In this document: positions 49,206 through 62,735 of the stretch, piece after piece
Numbering within the stretch: position 1 is the stretch's first letter
Layout: each line of letters begins with the position of its first letter
NCBI GenBank assembly: GCA_036873135.1
Contig: JAPTYO010000007.1
Location: 17,528,763-17,592,762, forward strand
Reading direction: 5' to 3'
DNA length: 64,000 bases
Source of the DNA: Clarkia xantiana subsp. parviflora
Lineage: Eukaryota > Streptophyta > Magnoliopsida > Myrtales > Onagraceae
Program-made: the position numbers and the translations under genes
The notes under the pieces: generated by a model
The model's database searches: none
Told to the model about the DNA's origin: nothing
What the model saw: the letters and a program-made list of their open reading frames with translations, nothing else

Positions 49206-49207
49206 AG

Positions 49208-50178
49208 TGTTAGGTTATAAAGTCTAGGTCAACGGGTCGTCAATCTAGAATTTATCTCCCACTAATGAAATGTCGGGTTCAGTGTTCCTAGGACTAGTCA
49301 TTCTGATACATGCCCTTCTGCTCCCTTGGGGTAGTCGTTCTGATATATGTCCTTCTCTTCTCTCTTTCTGATCTCCTTTCCTTCTCTCCTTCTGACCTCC
49401 TTTCCTTCTCTCCTTCTGACCTCCTGAGGCTTGTACTTCTTACCCCTGGGGCTTGTCCTACTGCTCTATGCTCTTCTGCTTCCTTGGCTCTTCTCCTTGC
49501 CACCCTGCAAGAGGGGCAATACCAGGCACAGAGGGGGGGGTGGTGCCTGATGAACCCTCTCCGATGCCTAAGTCAGTACGGTTTTAGAGAGATAAAGCTA
49601 GAGAGAGGTCAGAGCAAAATTGTGCAACTTGCCAAGATGATCAAATGAATAGTGGAGGTGGGGTATTTATAGGCAACGGTGTCATTAAGGTGGCTTAATG
49701 ACATCGTTAACCTTTAAACACAGTTAATTAACCTTTAAACGCATAATTAGGACCTTAGGATACGGAGAAGGTAGGCGGAATAAACCGAGTGTGGGAGTCC
49801 AAGGGTGGTGCCGGGGCCCTTGGGGGGAGGGAAATCCGACCCCCAAGGGTAGGGGTTGGGTGAGGGCACCCAACCCCTCCTAGGGAGGATGGGGTTGGCC
49901 AATCCCATCCCCCCTAGGGGAGATCGGGTTGGTCCACCCGATCTCCCCTAGGGGAGATCGGGTTGGCTGACCCGATCTCCCCTAGGGGAGGTCGGGTGTG
50001 GCCACCCAACCTCACCTAAGTGAGTTTGACTCGGCCGGACGAGCGCTTCGACCTCGTCCGAGCCGTTGGTGTTCTCGCGAAGTGTTCGGGTTGAAGTTTC
50101 GATTTACAATCATTAACGGGGTGATAAAAATATAACGATTTGGAAGTCAACGGGTTCAAATTGGGCGTATATCCATCA
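49208..50178 (-). repeat. 5' LTR (right) of the 10-kb element
   Basis: 971 bases, about 40 longer than its partner because of extra hairpin units at 49893-49990, where GGGGAGATCGGGTTGG and CCGATCTCCCCTAG alternate. A minus-strand TATAAATA lies at 49664-49671 and is the likely promoter. Confidence 0.9.
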
Positions 50179-50183
50179 ATCAT

Positions 50184-51129
50184 CGCCACATCTTTATGTG
50201 CCATAGTAGAGAGAGAAAAAACAAATTTGACCAAAACAGTCACAATGGGCAAAAACCATTTTGGACATATTATGCAATTCATTTTGGATGTATATACTTT
50301 TTATATGATATAAATAAATATAAATATATTTACTTATAATTTATTTTCTAATTAACTAATTATATTATCATATATACAAATCAATTTTTTATTCAAGTAA
50401 TTATTTATGAAATAAATAAAAAAAGCGTTATTTAAATCATTAATATATTAAAAACAGAAAATTTATTGTATGAACTTTTATTTTAAATAATAAAGCTACA
50501 TCATTAATCACTCATAGTAGACTTAAACGGTATTTGCACGAATATTATGAAATTGTCAAATATGTTCGATGAAGTCTTCTTTTGCTTTTGATAATGTTAA
50601 AGAATTTCACCAAAAAAGAAAATGAAAAGAATTCTATATAATATAACGGTTATAGAAAATATTACAAAGCCGCAAATATTACATGTCTGTTTTTATTAAA
50701 TTTTTTATAATTTTTTTCTTTCTTTTTGTTAAAAATAAACAAATTAGTTAACCAATATTGTATAATTTTTATGTTTAGAATTAGTTTTATTTTGTTGTTG
50801 AATAGAATATAAAAATAAAAATAAAGGAGAGAGAATAAATATCTTAAAAACACAAATGTCCTTAGAACAATTTAGATGAAAGAGAAAAAAATATATGGAA
50901 GGAAAATTAGTGGTGAATATAACTTATGTCCTTACTTCACTCTTCCACCTAAGCAAATGTCTTAGCAACTTTGCCTTTAGAAGTGCTCTAGAGACTAGAG
51001 AGACAATCATCTATGATAAACATTTTGCGAAACTGATGGGTGGAAAAAAAAATTGTCCTAAGAGACTATGCACGACACAAGAAATTCGGTTCATATTCTT
51101 TCATTTATTTTGAAACCAGGCATGCCATC
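50184..51129. other. AT-rich spacer between transposons
   Basis: No gene. It contains the presumed right part of the split MITE to 50988, then sequence paralogous to 34398-34490 up to the hAT target duplication. Confidence 0.5.
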
Positions 51130-51137
51130 TTTCCTGC

Positions 51138-52192
51138 TAGGGATGAAAGCAAAATCCGGTTGAATCGAAAAACCGATAAAAACCGAGCCGATCCGACCCG
51201 AAAAAACAGACCATTAATATACGGTTCAGTGTGTGGTCTGTTTTTAATTGTAGATTTCAGATTTTCTGTTCGGTTTGGTCCTCACACTCAAAAATATATT
51301 AATATATTATATTACTTATTAATATATATAATTAATATATTACGTATTATACTGATAATTAATTATCATGATTAGTTGATTACTAATGAAGGCTAATTAC
51401 AGCACTTCCAATGGGCAAAGCCATTTAGGTTGCCAATTTGAGCCACCTCACCTACACATCATTAATTGTCAAAAAAAAATTAATTTAATTTGAATTGTCT
51501 TTACCTCTTACAATGACAAAACAATTTTTGTCTCAATTTTAATTATTATATAATATAAATATTAGATATTATATGGAGAGAGATTATAAAGCTATAACAA
51601 AATATGAATATGTACAAAATGTCCATGGACAAGTTAGAGGCAAGAGAATAAGAAAGTATATGAACAATTAGTGGGATGAACAATATTTATCTTAACATCT
51701 CACATTCACCTAAGCAAATGTCTTAGTAAATTTACCAATTGGAAGTGCTCTTAGTATACCCATTATCAAAGAAGACAGCCATCATTAGTAATCAACTACC
51801 AGTTGAAGCTGCTCTTTCTCTTTAACAAAAAAAAAAAAAAAAAAAAACTTCTCTTTCTCCAAAAAAAGAAATTAAACTCTCGCACGCTTTCTTTATAAAA
51901 AATGTTGACGATTTCGATTTCCGAAAATTTTGATTGCTTCACTTAATGAATTCAAGGAGAATTAAGCAACGGACCTGGAGATTCAAAATCCTCGCAATTC
52001 TTGGAGAGTTGGAGACAAGATTTCGGATTTTCGATTTAAACCGAAAATCTATTTTACTTTTGGATGGTTTATTTTTTAGTAAACGGTTTTTTAGTTGTTT
52101 TTTTTTTTTTGTTGTAATAATCCGAACCGAATATATCAGTTTTCGCCCTAATATACTAAAATTCCGAAACGACCGGTCCGATTTCACTCCTA
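51138..52192. mobile_element. hAT-type non-autonomous element, 1.06 kb, with 8-base duplication
   Basis: The left end TAGGGATGAAAGCAAAATCC and the right end (read inverted) TAGGAGTGAAATCGGACCGG are hAT-like termini. TTTCCTGC flanks both sides (51130-51137 and 52193-52200). The related sequence at 34478-34495 shows the site without the element. No transposase is present. It contains a second MITE at 51400-51750. Confidence 0.92.
51400..51750. mobile_element. MITE nested in the hAT element
   Basis: The ends CAGCACTTCCAATGGG and CCAATTGGAAGTGCTC are inverted repeats, flanked by TTA at 51397-51399 and 51751-51753 (PIF/Harbinger type). 351 bases, non-coding. Same terminal family as 28183-34397. 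Confidence 0.85.
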
Positions 52193-52456
52193 TTTCCTGC
52201 CAGTAATGATGAGTGTAGACAGGTAAGGACCACCAACTAACTGGGCCGGAGTAAAAATCAAGCAAGCAAATATAGTTAGTAAATAAAGTTAGGTAAGGAC
52301 CACCAACTGGGCCTACTCATGGCTGCTCGCTCCATTATTGATATAGACTGCACTTTCTCATCTTCTTCTCACTTACCAAAGCAAATGCTATTTTTAGAGG
52401 ATGAGTACAATATCCCTAATATAACTTATGTACAACATCCGTAATATACTTGATTC

Positions 52457-52640
52457 TGTTACGAAAGTAGAGAGGTAATAGAAGAGGGAACTTGAGGATG
52501 TCTTATTATCACACATAAGGAGCCCTTATATAGGGATTACATATACTTGTGGAGGAAGTAAATTTAATACTAGGAAAGTCTAAACAAGGAAGATGGTATA
52601 TACACGTAATATTGAACATCCACTAAATATATTCATAACA
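52457..52640 (-). repeat. Left (3') LTR of the copia-type element
   Basis: 184 bases, identical by eye to 55504-55687. It contains CCCTTATATAGGG, a palindromic TATA-like motif. Confidence 0.95.
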
Positions 52641-54977
52641 CTCCCCCTTTGATGTTCATAAAGGAATTGTGCCTCGTTAAAACCTTACTAGAAAAAAACC
52701 CATTGGGATAAAAATCTAGTGAAGGAAAAAGAGTACACAATTATGGATCCCTTTTTGTAAGCTGTCTCGTTAAAAACCTTACCAGGAAAACCCGATGGGA
52801 TAAAACCTTGGTTAAGGGAAAAAGAGTGCAGCGGTGTAGATTCTCCCCCTGATGTTGACATCGCGTAATTTTATTAAGTCGACGCAATCCAACCATGTTC
52901 GCCAATATTCAAGATGTCGCAGTCGATAAAGCCTCCTTGAAAAGATCCGCTAGATAGTCATATGAACAAATTCGTTGGATGAAGAATAACTTGAGGCGAA
53001 TGTGTTTTGTATGTCTCCTTTGATATAACGATCTTCAATTCGAGCTATATAACCTGCATTATCTCCATATATACAAAATAATGGTACAATATATTTATTA
53101 TCCACATTCTTGGAAAAAATTTCATGCTAGCATTTTCAATCCTTCATGGATTTTCACTTTAATTTTTGCTATCAAATTAGCCACCCAAAAATGCTATAAA
53201 TAATTCATATGTGAGACGCATTTAAAAATTGTTATGTACTGCCAACGTAATAATATAATTGAAGGTGATTGCTCCACTAAATGATCCATATAATAATTGC
53301 CAGGATTTTGCATATAACATTTGTACCACAGGTTGTGCGTATATATCTTACGACACAATTTATTTATGCGGGAAATAATTTGTATCCGCTGGCTTCCACC
53401 TTCTGCATTTTTCATGTTAATACTTGCGTCTTTTCAAACTTTGGCCAATCATAATACTTGTTTAACATATTGAGCTCAAGATTCTCGACTCCTCGTCTTG
53501 TTTTATGATTTCACTCATGAATAATATTCAAAACCGTTGTCGACAACTTGATATTCTCGGTTCCATCATTTTCCCATTAACGACATAACTCATCGAGATC
53601 TCTTTATTACAATTATTTTCAGGTACCTGAACCACTTCTGGGGTTTCATAATTAGTTACGTCTTTACTTATTTTGGGAAATCACCTCCATAATAAGACCA
53701 TATTTACTTATTTTCTTTATATGCTCCATTCTTTTATTAATAAAATTGCTTTGAAACCATTATCACACGCTTCAGGCGTGAGTTATTTTTCATTATAATT
53801 TGTCCTAGCGGGACATTTTAAATTGGAGCATGTGCAGCTGTTACTTGACTTATGACTTTCTGGGTCGCATAAAGTCACTTATTGGCAGTATTTGAAAATG
53901 TTTATCTCTTTGAACTTCAGGTTCATATTATCATTGTGCGATGATCTAAATGAGATAATAACAAATTTTTTTTCAGTCAATCTCTTTTCTGCCAGCTGCT
54001 TCTTTTCTCCCCCTAATGTTGGAAAAAGTTGTTCATCAATAACAATCAGCAATTCTATATATCATTCATTGTTCCCAATAAATTTTTTTGTATCCAACAT
54101 ATTTTTCCCAACATTCCAAACCCATCTTAGTGTGTTGTGGTGGAGCAATTCAAATATATATCGCACTTTATAAAGTTCATAAATGGGAAATTAGTCTCTT
54201 GACTAAAAGTTTTTGTAATGGGGAGAACTGTCATTTAAAACTGGCTTGATGCGCAATTATAATGTTGCTTGCATAATAACATGCATTTACACTCAATTTG
54301 CTCTAATTGGTGGCAGTTTAGCTATTTAATTGGAGGATATTTGTAACTTTCATGCTAAACTGCAAATCAAGACATATAATCGTCTGAATCTTGTAGTAAA
54401 TATCAACTTTCAATATCATCATCATTCTTTATTGCATAATCTGAAATTTTGCTATTGCAAATTCGTGATAATTTAATGCACATGCGACCATATTGTAGAT
54501 GCATCTTTCAAAATAATATATCGGCCACATGGCAGGTGAACGGACCCATATTCACCTTTTATAATTTCCATAAATAAGGGAATTTCATCCCGAACTCGGT
54601 TGATGATGATCACATAATTAATTTTTCTTGAGAGCAAACATTGTAATGATTTATGGAGAATCTTCAGGTTCTTCCAAATAATTTATTGCGCATCGTAAGT
54701 GATCCGGGATGGTCTGTAACCGGTCACGCCAAATATCATATTATATGGGTAAAACTTCGGGTTTACCACTATATGAATCAGTAAACTTCTGGTTTACGAA
54801 TATATAATCAATCATGCCAATATTGGCGGTAAACTTCTGGTTTACCTGATTTTTTTTTCTCATAATCCTGATAACACAATCCGCATGTTTATTTTTTCAT
54901 CTTCATCATAATGATGATTGCGGAGTATTCGCATTCTTTATAATAAGAAATAAATATAAAGTATATGAAAACATATA

Positions 54978-55025
<48 letters not shown>

Positions 55026-55503
55026 CGGAACACCAACCTACTCCCAGCTCAAAACGAAAATAACTAATCCAAACGGCAATTCGAATCCAATCAGACTAAT
55101 TAAAGGAGCCAAATTAAAATAGAAGGGGAGTTTGTGACCATAGGCGAGTCTGTAAAGAAGCTCCATGTGAACCGACGACCTCTTTGAAATAAATGTTCAT
55201 ATTCTGCCAAGACAAATAAGTTCATGAGTGATATGTATATCTAAACATAGAAATGTAATTCATAAATTAATAAGTCAAACAAAATCAAAGAATCGAGAGT
55301 GATGGCATCTTGTTGATGAATTGTGCATGTGGTGGCTCTATCTCTTTAACTTCTTCACTGAGATATTGCAGCACCAGAAAACGTTGTTGAGGTTTCAGTG
55401 ACGACAACGATTCGGAAGAATAGGAGAATGAAAAGCTTGGTTTTCTCAATTCGAGACTAGTCTTCTAAGGAATGTTTTTGTGAGCGATTTCGTGCTGATA
55501 ACG

Positions 55504-55687
55504 TGTTACGAAAGTAGAGAGGTAATAGAAGAGGGAACTTGAGGATGTCTTATTATCACACATAAGGAGCCCTTATATAGGGATTACATATACTTGTGGA
55601 GGAAGTAAATTTAATACTAGGAAAGTCTAAACAAGGAAGATGGTATATACACGTAATATTGAACATCCACTAAATATATTCATAACA
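55504..55687 (-). repeat. Right (5') LTR of the copia-type element
   Basis: Same 184 bases as the left LTR, ending TTCATAACA before the target duplication GATTC. Presumed promoter LTR for the leftward transcript. Confidence 0.95.
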
Positions 55688-55692
55688 GATTC

Positions 55693-56180
55693 ACATTTAA
55701 AAGTAATTTTCACTCGCATTGAATCGGTAAGTAGTAACATGTTTTACCAAAGCAAAGTTCTTCTCCACTCCTTACTATGTACCTTATTATCCAATAAAAA
55801 TGATTAAATAACATAATAAAGCCATAATAATTAATAATCATTAAATAAAATATAGTATTTTAATACATTTTTAGTTTTATTATGTATTATTATTTGCAAC
55901 TTATTATTATTATTACATGAAATGGTTTGTTGATCAGTAGCAAAGGTTCATACTTCATGGAAGACTTTTCTTGATTTCTATAAGGTGGATGGATAAGATC
56001 AAGCAGAGGGATAAAGCACAATACTGACCAACCAAACAAGACTAACGGTATGAGAGAAACAATTTACACTACCTTAACAATCAGTCTAATTCAGCTAAGC
56101 AAATTCGGTATGAGAATCATTTCCAATAACACAAAGAACAACTTGAAAAGGGGTTCTACAGTTGCAACAATCTAAGCAAT
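55693..56180. other. Spacer and 3' flank of the bL31 gene
   Basis: No gene is seen before the 3' end of the bL31 transcript. AT-rich to about 55920, then ordinary unique sequence. Confidence 0.5.
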
Positions 56181-56227
56181 CTTGTCCATTTATTTCTTCT
56201 TTAATACCAGAAGGGCAAAGTTGGTCA

Positions 56228-56434
56228 TCACTTGTCAGCGTTTTCCGGGTTTTGCTGCTCGTAACGGCGTTTAAATTTGGCAAGCTGCCCCTCACTTTGA
56301 GCCATTTGACGCCTCGCCCTGAAATGATACACTTTCCCCACATGATGTATTTTAGTCATCATAACATTCATCAATCTTCCACTCTGCGTCACGTATGAGA
56401 TCCATTGCATCTGCGGGTGTAACCCTTTCTTCAT
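56228..56434 (-). CDS. Ribosomal protein bL31 family (probably mitochondrial), complete
   Basis: One coding exon of 68 residues begins MKKGLHPQMQWISYVTQSG and ends KFKRRYEQQNPENADK. The MKK-x-(I/L)-HP start and the (R/K)-F-(N/K)-(K/R)-R-(F/Y) tail are those of bacterial-type large-subunit protein L31. The zinc cysteines are absent, as in cysteine-free forms. It should be part of an organellar, probably mitochondrial, large ribosomal subunit; no cleavable presequence is obvious. A 5'UTR intron runs from a donor at 57494 (CAAG|GTATGA) to an acceptor at 56446 (TTGCAG|AAAGG), so the non-coding first exon is about 57580-57495. A polyadenylation signal AATAAA (56194-56189, minus strand) lies 34 bases after the stop. 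Confidence 0.88.
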   Translation of the reverse strand: MKKGLHPQMQWISYVTQSGRLMNVMMTKIHHVGKVYHFRARRQMAQSEGQLAKFKRRYEQQNPENADK

Positions 56435-57601
56435 CTTACACCTTTCTGCAATTCAATGCATTAGCTTAAGCAATTACACTTTAGATAGATTCCATTCGCC
56501 ATGGCAAAGAAGAACACAACAATTAAGCTTATGCATAGTGATGTGCAAAAATCAATCTTGATCAGCAGTTCCTCTATATACCTCACAACCAGTAGCTACC
56601 TGGTTCAATTAGACCTAACTAAAAAATTCTAGCTGGCCACAAAAACAACATCGTGGTTTGATTCAAATAATACTGATTTTTCCATGTAAACTAAGAACCA
56701 TCATTTGATTCTATGATTAGGCATATAAGTTAGGGCTTAGTCTGGGTATAAAGAGCAGCATAGAAGAAGCTCCACTCTGTTTGTACAGCCCTCAATAGAA
56801 AGAACGAAATGTTTCACCTACATATGATACATTTACCACCCTACTCAAAGCACACGCAAAGAAATAGCTGAGAAATCCAAATAGCAGCAAGACAGCAACC
56901 ACATGCATATGATAGATGTTTCCACGGTAATTCAAGCTGGGTACAGGCAGCTAAAGTGAAATTTCAATTAGTCCAATCATTTAGCAAGAACAGTTCCTTT
57001 TTCGATGAAAAAGAAACGCAATTAACAATATTCAGCTAGGTGAAGATAGTCAATTCGCAAGCGGTTTGCTCTGAATCTAAGGAGAGCAGAGGATCAAAGC
57101 CATCTAAATTTTGGGGATTGTAACAGTTTTACGCATTTGTAATCATTGCTCATAAATGTGCTGTTCTGCAACAAGGATAGTGAAGAAAAAGATTAAAGGC
57201 AGTAGTTTTGCATTTTGGGGCTATTATATCATAAACAAGGGGATTCTTGTTGGGTATGGAGGGAGAAGCAGATCAGGCTGTACCCAGCCAGCCAGCTACG
57301 CATTATATCTACCTTTCACAAGAAACATAATCACACCAATGAGGCATGTCTCACTGCCTTCTACTAACACATCAAAATCGACACTTCTCCGACAATCATA
57401 AAAGAGCAGAAGCAGCAGCAGTGCAAACAGTAGATTAACTAAGAGGCAAGAGGTCCATCAAACCGATTCATGAATTAAACGCACGAAATCATACCTTGCT
57501 TACTTAGACGACCGGAGCTCTCTTCTTTCTTTGAGATGACGAGAGTTACAGTTGCCCGACTTCTTCTTTCTCCCTGTTGTGGAGCAACTAATACCCTAGA
57601 T

Positions 57602-57647
57602 TTTAATATAGGGTAAACTAACTCTTCTCTCTAAAGTATAAGGCCCA
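57602..57647 (-). promoter_or_regulatory. Promoter motifs of the bL31 gene (TATA and site II)
   Basis: CTATATTAAA on the minus strand (57602-57611) lies just upstream of the inferred first exon. TGGGCC (57642-57647), the plant site II / TCP-binding motif common in ribosomal protein promoters, lies about 35 bases further. Motif-based inference. Confidence 0.45.
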
Positions 57648-57909
57648 TTTCAGATCCTCTAAATATATATTTTTTTTTCCATTAGGATGGATGTGATTAA
57701 CTTCAAAATTTGCAAAAATCAATCTAATCGATTTCCATCGATCAATCTCCGCTTGAACCCAAACACAAAGAATTGCTTTTCATTCATTAACGGTTGGAAA
57801 GCTTCAAACTCCTTCCTGCCTGACTAAAGAAAGAGTAAATAAGAACTCAGTAAATATTTCACCGTTTTTTAAGTAAGTCAAATGGCTGAAGCAAACATCA
57901 TCAAACACT
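57648..57909. other. Spacer between the bL31 promoter and the tRNA gene
   Basis: No gene. A CAA-rich stretch (CAAACATCATCAAACAC) directly before the tRNA resembles the CAA start context of plant tRNA genes. Confidence 0.45.
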
Positions 57910-57992
57910 GCAGGTTTGCCCGAGAGGTTAAGGGGGAAGACTTAAGATCTTCTGCACACAAGTGCGCGTGGGTTCGAACCCCACAACCTGCA
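57910..57992 (+). tRNA. tRNA-Leu (anticodon UAA)
   Basis: The acceptor stem GCAGGTT pairs with AACCTGC, with discriminator A at 57992. The D-arm CCCGAGAGGTTAAGGGG, the anticodon stem GAAGA/TCTTC with loop CTTAAGA (anticodon TAA), a long variable arm typical of leucine tRNAs, and the T-arm GTGGGTTCGAACCCCAC are all intact. Length is 83 bases with no intron. Box B is GGTTCGAACCC. A TTTT follows at about 58020. Confidence 0.95.
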
Positions 57993-58385
57993 TATGCTGA
58001 ATTTCTGCAGTTGTTTGTATTTTATGTGGTATGTTTAATTTTCAATTTTACAGTAGAAATGCTGAATTGTTTAGTTGTTTGTATTGTTCTTTTACTTTCA
58101 ATCTACCAGCCTGCATGATGAATTCGTTCATTCTGTTTGTAACTTTTTAGTTGTTTGTGTTTTTTTATATGTTTATTTATTAATTTTACAGTAGAAATAG
58201 AAATGCTGAATTTGTTTAGTTGTTTTTTGTTTTTGGTTAACTGTTTAGTTGTATTTATTATCCTTTTACTTTATCTCCGTAATCTACCACTACCAGCCTG
58301 CATGCTGACTTTGTTCAATTGTATGTATTTGTATATATTTATTTATTTATTTATTTAACAGTAGAAATGTTGAATTTGTTTAGTT
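57986..58385 (+). repeat. Three tandem copies of the tRNA 3' flank
   Basis: CCTGCAT followed by GCTGA/GATGA, a T/G-rich stretch with AGTTGTTTGTATT, then TTTTACAGTAGAAATG and TTGTTTAGTTGTTTGT recur starting at about 57987, 58110 and 58297. The first unit starts within the last bases of the tRNA acceptor stem. The copies are diverged and expanded by TTTA runs. Confidence 0.75.
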
Positions 58386-58810
58386 GTTTGTATTGTTCAT
58401 TTACAGGAAGTACAAAGTGACTGCAGTTCCACTCCGTAATACACCGAAAAGTACAAAGCTGGCTTAAAAGTGCAGTATTAACAAAGAAGTTCAGCTGCAG
58501 GTTCAACAGTTTGCTTTTGTCACGTTCTTATTGCCCTATAAATTTTTGCACCAACTGCTAATCGTAGATGATACATACATCACCATTGCCATTATTCCTT
58601 TAAAGAGAGTCGAGAGACGTGATCTTGCAACAAAAAGCTGATATGGTGCCAAAACACCTACAGAATCAAAGCTTCTTGACGATGGAGTTGGTTCTGGTCG
58701 GGTCTATGGCCAACCACCCATTTTCACACCGAAATGTCATTCATTATAAAGCATTACATACAGACCAATAACTCCGATAAACATGGCTCAGTCAATGGCC
58801 AGCCATCCGC
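58386..58810. other. Spacer and 3'UTR of enolase
   Basis: No gene. The last 60-100 bases before 58811 are probably the enolase 3'UTR (minus strand). Confidence 0.5.
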
Positions 58811-62554
<3,744 letters not shown>

Positions 62555-62735
62555 TGAGCTTTTCTGAGAATCTGATCAAGCGGAAGAGAAGATGGAGCGA
62601 AGCAGTTTGAGCAGCAAGACGAAGTTAGTGGAAGAAGTTGGAAGTTTTGCAACTTATAGGGATTAGGGAGGCTCAACCCAATGCTGACCGTGCGATTAAC
62701 CTGAAGTAGACCGAAGATAATAATATATAATAATA
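62555..62735 (-). promoter_or_regulatory. 5'UTR and core promoter region of enolase
   Basis: A GC-moderate leader precedes the ATG. On the minus strand TATTATATATTATTA at about 62720-62734 could be the TATA region, giving a leader of about 100-150 bases. Inferred from motifs only. Confidence 0.35.

Larger units (their letters stand above)
40166..50178 (-). mobile_element. Degenerate gypsy (Tat-like) LTR retrotransposon, 10.0 kb, transcribed leftwards
   Basis: Direct LTRs (40166-41096 and 49208-50178) start TGTTAGGTTATAAAG and end GCGTATATCCATCA. Flanks are identical ATCAT (40161-40165 and 50179-50183). The primer site TGGCGCCGTCTGTGGG lies at 49205-49190 on the minus strand, so the right LTR is the 5' one. 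Downstream come a Pro/Gln/Arg-rich gag-like leader (about 49.2-48.2 kb), a protease-like fragment (47.2 kb), then long tandem arrays (45.2-43.4 kb) and an open frame on the opposite strand near the 3' LTR. No reverse transcriptase, RNase H or integrase motif was found. It depends on partners if it moves at all. Confidence 0.9.
40114..50988. mobile_element. Possible host MITE of the 10-kb LTR element
   Basis: GAGTACTCACAATG after TAA at 40111-40113, and GAAGTGCTC before TAG at 50988, look like diverged ends of the GAGCACTTCC family. The right portion (50880-50988) resembles the right end of the element at 51400-51750 (ACCTAAGCAAATGTCTTAG). The 10-kb element is inserted near the left end. Without it the element would be about 0.86 kb. 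Confidence 0.45.
52457..55687 (-). mobile_element. Young, internally deleted copia-type retrotransposon, 3.2 kb
   Basis: The 184-base LTRs at 52457-52640 and 55504-55687 appear identical by eye, start TGTTACGAAAG and end TTCATAACA. GATTC flanks both sides (52452-52456 and 55688-55692). On the minus strand a purine tract AAAGGGGGAG lies before the left LTR and TTATCAGCACG (primer-site-like) follows the right LTR, so it runs leftwards. Near the 3' end broken frames read DYLADLFKEALSTAT and GLRRL, matching the copia RNase H tail (ADLFTKALPTATF...GMRRL). Gag, integrase and reverse transcriptase were not found. An AAT microsatellite of about 14 units lies at 54980-55023. Confidence 0.9.

Noticed and set aside
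57156..57401. 81-codon plus-strand frame
   Set aside because: It lies inside the 5'UTR intron of the bL31 gene on the opposite strand and has no recognisable domain.
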